DNA from: Syntrophaceae bacterium
GTDB lineage: Bacteria; Desulfobacterota; Syntrophia; Syntrophales; PHBD01
Reading direction: 5' to 3'
Assembly (NCBI GenBank): GCA_013177825.1
Contig: JABLXX010000015.1
Span: forward strand, 1-37,347
Length of the DNA stretch: 37,347 nt
Under the pieces are notes generated by a model. That model was given only the letters and a program-made list of their open reading frames with translations. It made no database searches and had not been told where the DNA came from. Each line of letters opens with the position of its first letter. Positions within the stretch are counted from its first letter, which is position 1. Shown here in pieces: positions 31,782 through 37,347 of this stretch. The position numbers and the translations under genes are program-made.

Positions 31782-33302
31782 TCATTTCCCAGTTTCGGCC
31801 TTCGCATCGACGGGCGCCGGATGCTGTGGCTGCGGAGTGGGCGGTGCGGCGGTTTTCGACTCCCCGGCTGAATCATGAATCCCCGCGGCCGGTGGGTTTC
31901 CCGGCAGCCGTCCTCCCATGTCCCGCACCATTTTCCGGAAGGGCTCCGACGAGAGGAGCAGTCTCTGCGCGACGCCGCGGAGGCGGTCCACCTCGCCCGC
32001 CGGCAGGTAAAGGGATGTGGGGATGGACTGGAAATATTCCCGCTCCGCCTGGTCCGGCAGGTAATCGAAACTCAGCTCGATGACGTAGAACTCGATGGGC
32101 GGCATGCCGGCGGCATGCAGTTCTTCGGACCAGTCCCGCACGTACCGCCTCAACAGGTCGACGGTCTCGAAGTTATAGCGGTTGATCATGACGGTGGAGG
32201 ATGCCCCCACGATCGCCGCCAGGCCGGGGATCTCATCCAGGAGCCGCCACCGGGGCTTTTCCCGCGTTTCCGCGTTGACGATGATGAAGGCCATCCGCCG
32301 GACTTTGGTGTAGCCCTGCTCCCGCAGGGAATCCCGGATGCCGCCCCTTACTGCCAGGTACTCCAGGATGCTCCGGAGGCCCAGGTTGTCCGAGACACCG
32401 CCGTCCAGGAGGTGGATGTACGGTTTGCTGCCCCGGTCGAGATAGGATGCCATGCTTCTGGCCATGTGATAGCCGCGGCTGGACGGATCGGGCCTCTCCA
32501 GGGCCTTGGTCATCCACTCGGGGGGCTTCCACCCGCAGTCACCGGCGTAGTTCTTCAGGATCACCGGGGTGAAAGCGCCCGGGAAGGCCGCCGAAGCCGC
32601 GACGGCCCGTGAGATGGGAAATCGTTTCCAGTCGGAGCAGATCAGGGAAAACTGGAGGGTCGTGAAGGGGAAAACCTGGCCGTTCAGGATGTCTGTCGCG
32701 AGGATCATGACGGCGGGCCTGTCATGCCGGGGGATGTCTCCCAGCGTCGCGCCGTCAAAGAGGATCTGGTCGTAGTATTCCTGGGCCATGTCGCTCCGTC
32801 CGAAGCGGGGCGACCACAGGCGGGCCCAGTTGAGGGGGCTGAGGAAGCCGGCGACCAGGTGGGACTGGTGGTCCCGGAGGAGAAAGCGCCCGCGGTAGTC
32901 CCGGAACATGTCCTTGCCGCGGAGGCCGTACGTGGCTGCCGTGAAGCTGCCCCCGGAGACGGAAGTGATCAGGTTCACCTCGTCCAGGAGTGTGCGGTTC
33001 CCGGGGATCTCGATGCGTTCGAGGGCCTCCAGCAGGCCGTAGGACAGCGCTGCCGCCCGGGTTCCCCCGCCGGAGAAGGCCAGGATGAGGAACAGGGGGT
33101 CATCCTTCTCGATGACGACGCGGGCCGACGGAGAAACGGTTTGCCGCGGACCCAGAACGGGATTCAGGGGATATTGAGCCGTACAGCCGGCCAGGACCGA
33201 CAGGATTCCGAGGATCAGGAGAGTGACCTGAAACGGACGGTTGCGGAAACGGGAGCACCGATCTGCGCGCCTGCAATGATCGGGCAATCTGGAAGGATCC
33301 AT
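31782..33302 (-). CDS. Patatin-like phospholipase lipoprotein
   Basis: The 506-residue protein has a signal segment ending in the lipobox LAGC (Cys about residue 40), so it is probably lipid-anchored in the envelope. The patatin domain shows the oxyanion loop FSGGGTRAAA, the nucleophile motif VSGGS (a GxSxG form with Ser in SVSGGS) and the catalytic DGGVSDNLG Asp. It should hydrolyse acyl esters of phospholipids or related lipids. The C-terminus after about residue 465 is Pro/Ala-rich and disordered. The ATG at 33300-33302 is preferred over a GTG one codon earlier. A near-consensus promoter lies 30-58 bases upstream. Confidence 0.9.
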   Translation of the reverse strand: MDPSRLPDHCRRADRCSRFRNRPFQVTLLILGILSVLAGCTAQYPLNPVLGPRQTVSPSARVVIEKDDPLFLILAFSGGGTRAAALSYGLLEALERIEIPGNRTLLDEVNLITSVSGGSFTAATYGLRGKDMFRDYRGRFLLRDHQSHLVAGFLSPLNWARLWSPRFGRSDMAQEYYDQILFDGATLGDIPRHDRPAVMILATDILNGQVFPFTTLQFSLICSDWKRFPISRAVAASAAFPGAFTPVILKNYAGDCGWKPPEWMTKALERPDPSSRGYHMARSMASYLDRGSKPYIHLLDGGVSDNLGLRSILEYLAVRGGIRDSLREQGYTKVRRMAFIIVNAETREKPRWRLLDEIPGLAAIVGASSTVMINRYNFETVDLLRRYVRDWSEELHAAGMPPIEFYVIELSFDYLPDQAEREYFQSIPTSLYLPAGEVDRLRGVAQRLLLSSEPFRKMVRDMGGRLPGNPPAAGIHDSAGESKTAAPPTPQPQHPAPVDAKAETGK

Positions 33303-33331
33303 CACATTCCCCCGGGCTCAATGTGGAGCGG

Positions 33332-33360
33332 AGTATAGGCCGCGTGGCCAGGGCCGTCAA
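33332..33360 (-). promoter_or_regulatory. Promoter of the patatin-like lipoprotein gene
   Basis: On the minus strand TTGACG (complement of 33355-33360) and TATACT (complement of 33332-33337) are separated by the ideal 17 bases. The -10 box is 30 bases before the ATG. Confidence 0.75.
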
Positions 33361-33379
33361 GGGGAAGCATTCAATTTCC

Positions 33380-33409
33380 TTGCCTTTCAACTCCCGATGC
33401 CTGTATAGA
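33380..33409 (+). promoter_or_regulatory. Promoter candidate of the TetR gene
   Basis: TTGCCT (33380-33385) and TATAGA (33404-33409) are 18 bases apart, 30 bases before the ATG. No copy of the GTAAAC palindrome found upstream of the acyl-CoA dehydrogenases is seen here, so there is no sign of autorepression through that site. Confidence 0.55.
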
Positions 33410-33438
33410 GCGGCACGGAACGGGAGAGGATGTGACGC

Positions 33439-34083
33439 ATGGCGACGGAAGGTGATACGTTTTCCAAACTGAAGCTCCGGGAGCGGGAAGCCAGGAGAAT
33501 CCTTATCGTTGACGCCGCAGAGCGCTCCTTTGCCGCCAAACCCTTCAACAAGGTGAGCATGAGGGACATCGCCCGCGAGGCCGGCATATCCCCCGCGTCG
33601 ATTTACCGCTATTTCCCGGACCAGCAGACCCTGTTCGTCGAGGCCTTTCTCCGGGGATCCCGCCGCGTCATCGAGTCTTTCCGGCAGGCTGTCGAGGAGA
33701 ACCAGGGGGTTTCCCTGGAACGCATCGCCGGGGAGTTCCTGGACTTCCTGATCGAGAACGATCCCTATTTCCGCATGATGACCCACTTCATGCTCGACGG
33801 CTCCCTGAGCCCGGCCCTGGTGGAACGCCTCAACGAGGAGTCCCGCCTCCTCATCGACCAGTTTGACTGCCTCTTCGGCAAGATGAACGCTGCCGGCGAT
33901 CGCCGCCTCCTGGCCCACGCCTTCTTTTCCGCCATGAACGGCATCCTCATCACGTTCCGCGATTACCCGGGCCGCTCGAGGGAAGAGGTGGTGGAGCACA
34001 TGAAACTGGTCGGGCGGGTTATTTCGCGACTCTTTGCATTCGGCATGGCTTCACCTGACTGGTACCGCGGCCTTTCGGCCTGA
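33439..34083 (+). CDS. TetR/AcrR-family regulator
   Basis: The 214-residue protein has a TetR-type helix-turn-helix at about residues 20-65 (VSMRDIAREAGISPASIYRYF) followed by an all-helical ligand domain. Regulators of this kind next to acyl-CoA dehydrogenases commonly sense acyl-CoA, as FadR/PsrA types do. The genes it likely controls begin 144 bases downstream, where a palindromic operator overlaps the promoter region. It ends in a strong terminator, so it is transcribed apart from them. Confidence 0.92.
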   Translation: MATEGDTFSKLKLREREARRILIVDAAERSFAAKPFNKVSMRDIAREAGISPASIYRYFPDQQTLFVEAFLRGSRRVIESFRQAVEENQGVSLERIAGEFLDFLIENDPYFRMMTHFMLDGSLSPALVERLNEESRLLIDQFDCLFGKMNAAGDRRLLAHAFFSAMNGILITFRDYPGRSREEVVEHMKLVGRVISRLFAFGMASPDWYRGLSA

Positions 34084-34085
34084 GC

Positions 34086-34123
34086 GGGAAAGGGGGACCG
34101 ATTGAAATCGGTCCCCCTTTCCC
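34086..34123 (+). terminator. Strong terminator after the TetR gene
   Basis: An essentially perfect stem of about 17 bp (34086-34102 with 34107-34123) with a four-base loop lies two bases after the stop. It is symmetrical, with an A run on the left and T run on the right, so it could act in both directions. Its core GACCGATT/AATCGGTC recalls the GCGGATTT hairpins elsewhere in the window. Confidence 0.85.
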
Positions 34124-34140
34124 GTCTTTCCACAAACCAG

Positions 34141-34169
34141 TTGACTTTCGGCAACTACCCCGGTTAATT
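34141..34169 (+). promoter_or_regulatory. Promoter of the acyl-CoA dehydrogenase genes
   Basis: TTGACT (34141-34146) and TTAATT (34164-34169) are 17 bases apart, about 60 bases before the first dehydrogenase ATG. The palindrome at 34170-34184 starts at the base after the -10 box, so a bound repressor would cover the transcription start. Confidence 0.7.
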
Positions 34170-34184
34170 GTAAACGCTGTTTAC
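34170..34184. promoter_or_regulatory. Palindromic operator, probably for the adjacent TetR regulator
   Basis: GTAAACGCTGTTTAC is a perfect inverted repeat of six-base arms with a three-base centre. Its place over the expected transcription start and next to a TetR gene is the classical arrangement for a TetR repressor site. Binding by this regulator is inferred. Confidence 0.7.
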
Positions 34185-34227
34185 ATCCAGAAACAGCCCG
34201 TCAGAAATATGCCCGAAGGAGGTTGCC

Positions 34228-35826
34228 ATGACCCTGCCGAACCGAAACAATCCCTACAAATTCCAAGAGTTTTTAGACTGGAGACAATCCGTCGACTACT
34301 ATGCCGACGATCCCTTCATCCAGAAGGTGATCCGCTGTTTCACCGGTGACGAGGCCCCGGCCGTGGATGCGGCGGCCCGGGAGATATCGAAGAAGGTCTC
34401 CTATCGCTGGCGCGACCTGTCGGAGCGCATCGCCTGGCCCGAGAAGCGAATCTTCATGATGCACTACGACGGCCACAACCGCCGGATCGACCGGATCGTC
34501 CGCCCCGCGGAGACGGAGATCCTGGAGCGGGAAATCTTTGCGGAGGCCCTGTATTCCGAGAAGACACCCCTGTGGGAGCGGCTCGTCAAGATGTACCTTA
34601 TCTACCAGAACGGCGAAGCCTGCATCGCCTGTCCCGTCACCTGCACGGAAGGGCTGGTGGCCCTTCTCGACCGCTTCGCCGACACGCCGGAGACGCGGGA
34701 GATCCTGCGCCATGCCAAGGAGGGGATCGATGGAGCATTCGCCATCGGCGCCCAGTATCTCTCGGAGATCCAGGGCGGCTCCGATGTGCCCGCCAATCTC
34801 CTCGAGGCGGTCCGGGAAGACGGCGGGTGGCGTCTCTACGGGACGAAGTTCTTCTGCTCCGCCGCCCACGCCGACTATGCCGTCGTCACGGCGAAGCCCA
34901 CGGGCTCGGAAGACGTCGCCCTCTTCGTCATCCCCTCATGGCTCCCGGGAAACAAGGAGAAGGAAATCCGCAACAGCTTCACCATCGACCGGATCAAGTG
35001 GAAGACGGGAACAAGCGAACTGCCCACGGCGGAGATCACCTTCAACGGCGCCGTGGCCTATCCCGCGGGACCCCTGGACCGGGGGCTGGCCAACGTGGTG
35101 GGGATCGTCCTGACCTACTCGCGCCTCACCGTCGGCCTCTCCTGCGCCGCCATGATGACCCGGGCCGTCCGGGAGGCGAAGCAGTACAGTGAGTTCCGCA
35201 GCGCCTTCGGCCTCGTCATCGGCCGATTTCCCATGGTGGAGGGCCAGATCGCATGGATGGACCGCTCGGTGAAGCGGACCACCGCCGGGGCCTTCAAACT
35301 CTACCGGGACTTCCTCACCCTGGAGGGGGGGCTGAAGGGTGGCCTGGAGACGGGCGAGGCGGAGGACATGAAGAAGAAGCGCTTCGATGTCCGGGAGATG
35401 ATCATGCTCCAGAAGATCACCGCTTCCTGGGACTGCACGGACGTGATCCGCATGGCCATGTCCATCTTCGGCGGCCACGGGATCATGGAGGACTTCTCGT
35501 CCCTGCCCCGGCTCTACCGCGATGCTGCCGTGAACGAGCTGTGGGAGGGGCCCCGGAACGTCCTTCTCACCCAGATGCACAGGGACTTTCAGCGGGCCGC
35601 GAAGTGGTATCCCCCGGCGGAGTTTGTCGGGAACGTCCTTGCGGGAGCGGATCCGGGCCTGATCGAAAAACTCTCCGCGGAGATCACGGAGCTCCTCGCC
35701 CACCCGAACCTTTTCACCCCCGACGAGAAGACCCTTGAGGTCTGCCGGCGCTGGGACGCCTTCTGCGCCGACCTGACCCACGCCTATCAGGACCTGGCGA
35801 TGAGAGAAGTGGAGGAAAGCCGGTAA
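34228..35826 (+). CDS. AidB-like acyl-CoA dehydrogenase
   Basis: The 532-residue flavoprotein has the acyl-CoA dehydrogenase fold with the extended length of the AidB group. Seen are AIGAQYLSEIQGGSDV (flavin-binding segment near residue 180), KWKTGTSELPTAEITFNG, the dimer segment FGGHGIMED, and LWEGPRNVLL with Glu440 at the usual position of the catalytic base. It should oxidise an acyl-CoA to an enoyl-CoA, passing electrons to an electron-transfer flavoprotein; substrate is unknown. AAGGAGG precedes the ATG. It is the first gene of the pair under the TetR-type operator. Confidence 0.9.
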   Translation: MTLPNRNNPYKFQEFLDWRQSVDYYADDPFIQKVIRCFTGDEAPAVDAAAREISKKVSYRWRDLSERIAWPEKRIFMMHYDGHNRRIDRIVRPAETEILEREIFAEALYSEKTPLWERLVKMYLIYQNGEACIACPVTCTEGLVALLDRFADTPETREILRHAKEGIDGAFAIGAQYLSEIQGGSDVPANLLEAVREDGGWRLYGTKFFCSAAHADYAVVTAKPTGSEDVALFVIPSWLPGNKEKEIRNSFTIDRIKWKTGTSELPTAEITFNGAVAYPAGPLDRGLANVVGIVLTYSRLTVGLSCAAMMTRAVREAKQYSEFRSAFGLVIGRFPMVEGQIAWMDRSVKRTTAGAFKLYRDFLTLEGGLKGGLETGEAEDMKKKRFDVREMIMLQKITASWDCTDVIRMAMSIFGGHGIMEDFSSLPRLYRDAAVNELWEGPRNVLLTQMHRDFQRAAKWYPPAEFVGNVLAGADPGLIEKLSAEITELLAHPNLFTPDEKTLEVCRRWDAFCADLTHAYQDLAMREVEESR

Positions 35827-35920
35827 CGCCCGGGAAGGGGCGTCCGGACGGAATGAAAAAAGCTCCCGGCGCCGCGGGAAGCGGACGCGGGAGAATAAGA
35901 ATCCTGAACGGGAGGTTGCC

Positions 35921-37171
35921 ATGTTCGATTACGTATTGACGCCGGAGCAGATCAAGATCCGCGACGAAGCACGGGACTTCATCAAGTCCATTCCCCGCCA
36001 GATGGTCCTCGACATGGACCAGGACAAGATCAAGTTCCCGAAGGAATTCCTCCGGGAGGCGGGCCGTCGGAACCTGATGGGCTGCCGGTATCCGAAGAAG
36101 TGGGGCGGCCGGGACATGGACTGGGTCACCACCGGCACGGTCATGGAGGAGATCGGAACCCTGGGCTACGAGTTCGCCTGCGTCTTCGGCGTCGGGGCGG
36201 AGCTGGTCTGCGATGCCATCATCCAGCACGGCACCGACGAGCAGAAGGAAAAGTACGTGAAGCCCCTCCTGGCGGGCGACCTTTTCGCCGCCGAGTGCCT
36301 CACGGAGCCGCGGGGCGGATCGGACTTCTTCGGCGCCACGTCGAAGGCGGAGGACAAGGGGGACCACTTTCTCCTCAACGGACAGAAGCGGTTCATCGTC
36401 GGCGGCGAGGGGGCGGACTTCTTCTTCGTCTACGCCCGGACGAACTTCGATCCCAAGGCGAAGCCCCAGGACTGCCTCACGGCCTTCATCGTCGACCGGG
36501 GCCCCGGCGTGGAGACGAAGTACCTTTACAACCTTCTGGGCTGCCGCGGCGGCGGCACGGCACGGCTTGTCTTCAAGGACGTGAAGATCCCGAAGGAGAA
36601 TGTCGTCGGCCGGGTGAACGGCGCCTATGACGTCTTCAACACGATGATGATCCCCGAGCGGCTGGGAACGGCGCTCATGACCGTCGGTCCCGCCCGGGCG
36701 GCCCTGGAAATAGCCACCCACTACACGGCCCGGCGGAAGGCCTTCGGGCAGATCATCGCCACGTTCGAGGGCGTCAGCTTCCAGGTCGCCGAGGCGTCGA
36801 TGCTGCTCGACGCCTCCCGGAGCCTGGGATACGCGACCTGCCTCGCCGTGGACAACAAGGTGGAGCGTGCACGGATTCGCCGGATGATCTCGGAGACGAA
36901 GAAATTCATCACCGAGAACTGCCAGAAGGTCGTCCACAACTGCATGCAGGTCGTGGGCGGCATCGGGTACACCAACGTCTATCCCCTCGAGCGGATCTAC
37001 CGCGACATCCGCCTGGCCTCCATCTGGACGGGGACCAGCGAGGTCATGTCCATGATCGTGGCCCACGAGTGGTACCGGGAGTACTTCAAGGCCCGCCAGG
37101 CGAAGCTGACCCGGGACATCGAGGAGGACGCCGAGGAGGCCTTCGCCGAGGACGAGAAGATCTACGAATAA
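35921..37171 (+). CDS. Acyl-CoA dehydrogenase with isovaleryl-type catalytic Glu
   Basis: The 416-residue protein is a standard acyl-CoA dehydrogenase: CLTEPRGGSDFF near residue 130, KRFIVGGEGADFFFVYAR, RRKAFGQ, and QVVGGIGYTNVYPLERIYRD. The Glu of the common YEGT motif is Thr370 (IWTGTSEVM). A Glu at residue 246 in IPERLGTAL lies where isovaleryl- and long-chain acyl-CoA dehydrogenases carry their base, so it is probably active by that route. The tail after about residue 395 is acidic. It follows the first dehydrogenase after 94 bases with GGGAGG before the ATG, and ends in a hairpin terminator. Confidence 0.93.
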   Translation: MFDYVLTPEQIKIRDEARDFIKSIPRQMVLDMDQDKIKFPKEFLREAGRRNLMGCRYPKKWGGRDMDWVTTGTVMEEIGTLGYEFACVFGVGAELVCDAIIQHGTDEQKEKYVKPLLAGDLFAAECLTEPRGGSDFFGATSKAEDKGDHFLLNGQKRFIVGGEGADFFFVYARTNFDPKAKPQDCLTAFIVDRGPGVETKYLYNLLGCRGGGTARLVFKDVKIPKENVVGRVNGAYDVFNTMMIPERLGTALMTVGPARAALEIATHYTARRKAFGQIIATFEGVSFQVAEASMLLDASRSLGYATCLAVDNKVERARIRRMISETKKFITENCQKVVHNCMQVVGGIGYTNVYPLERIYRDIRLASIWTGTSEVMSMIVAHEWYREYFKARQAKLTRDIEEDAEEAFAEDEKIYE

Positions 37172-37172
37172 G

Positions 37173-37220
37173 GAAGGGCGGGGCGGATTTTAAATCCGCT
37201 CCTCTTCCTTATTTCCTTTT
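37173..37220 (+). terminator. GCGGATTT-family hairpin terminator
   Basis: GCGGATTT (37183-37190) pairs with AAATCCGC (37192-37199), and GGAAG/CTTCC arms extend the stem with mismatches. T-rich sequence follows to 37220. It is the third member of the hairpin family seen at 195-236 and 594-635, and lies just after the last dehydrogenase gene. Confidence 0.65.
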
Positions 37221-37225
37221 GGTAA

Positions 37226-37345
37226 TTAGTCCCATTTTGGCACAAGATCGCAGAGAAAAGTAGCAACTTGGTCGAAAATATCAGAGTTGCGATTATTATA
37301 TCGAAACTCCAGTTCTTTCAAATAAAGAGGGAACTGTTCCTTGGA
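37226..37345 (-). CDS. IS1595-family transposase, C-terminal fragment
   Basis: On the minus strand an open frame enters from the right edge and stops with TAA (complement of 37226-37228), giving 39 residues. The segment LYLKELEFRYNNRN and a following helix match the C-terminal end of ISXO2-like DDE transposases of the IS1595 family. Base composition drops to clearly AT-rich at about 37200, unlike the rest of the window, fitting a mobile element. The terminal inverted repeat should lie in 37200-37225 but cannot be defined from one end. Confidence 0.72.
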   Translation of the reverse strand, partial: SKEQFPLYLKELEFRYNNRNSDIFDQVATFLCDLVPKWD

Positions 37346-37347
37346 GA

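Overview
The window reads as chromosomal DNA of a high-GC, strictly anaerobic bacterium of the Desulfobacterota, most likely a Syntrophales-like fatty-acid or aromatic degrader. This is inference from content. It encodes a four-subunit 2-oxoacid:ferredoxin oxidoreductase fused to a GltD-type flavoprotein, acyl-CoA dehydrogenases under a TetR regulator, a large polyhydroxyalkanoate (PHA) locus with class III synthase, a CstA peptide/pyruvate-type transporter and a ferritin-like diiron protein. Dispersed intergenic repeats beginning CTGTTGAAAAA fit the same lineage. No rRNA, tRNA, CRISPR array or origin was seen.

Layout. Bases 1-682 hold the tail of an unidentified gene, two terminators and a decayed repeat. 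A leftward operon (4197 to 683) encodes a small coiled-coil protein, Pcm, an NlpD-like degenerate LytM protein and a radical SAM protein. Rightward from 4377 comes a phosphoglycerate mutase of the cofactor-independent family whose two halves are in swapped order (a natural circular permutation), followed by a macrodomain protein. After a repeat (6581-7007) come moaE, a DUF721/DciA-like gene, a TrmN6-like methyltransferase, a DUF1015 protein and a small alpha/beta hydrolase.

Bases 10568-21810 form a PHA island: phaE-phaC-tandem GAF protein, phaJ, a lipoprotein translationally coupled to a membrane/spermidine-synthase fusion, and then (leftward) a coiled-coil phasin-like protein, a second PhaC-like enzyme and two tandem phasin-like proteins. 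The rightward phaR and a MIP18/DUF59 gene close it. The first small phasin gene has a near-consensus promoter next to a repeated ATGTTGCAA motif that also lies just upstream of phaR, which fits PhaR control.

Bases 21834-26388 (leftward) carry a ferritin-like protein, an ArsA-type ATPase between two uncharacterised partners, and cstA. cstA and the divergent XRE-cupin regulator gene share nearly the same promoter-like element in inverted orientation. The regulator heads the operon for a pyruvate-type oxidoreductase (gamma, flavoprotein-delta fusion, alpha, beta). Beyond it lie a patatin-like lipoprotein, a TetR regulator, and two acyl-CoA dehydrogenase genes preceded by a good promoter with a perfect 15-bp palindrome just after its -10 box. 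The window ends in a lower-GC fragment of an IS1595-type transposase.

Taken together the genes describe carbon and redox storage in an anaerobe: acyl-CoA oxidation, (R)-3-hydroxyacyl-CoA supply, polymer synthesis and granule proteins, and ferredoxin-linked 2-oxoacid metabolism tied to carbon-starvation transport.
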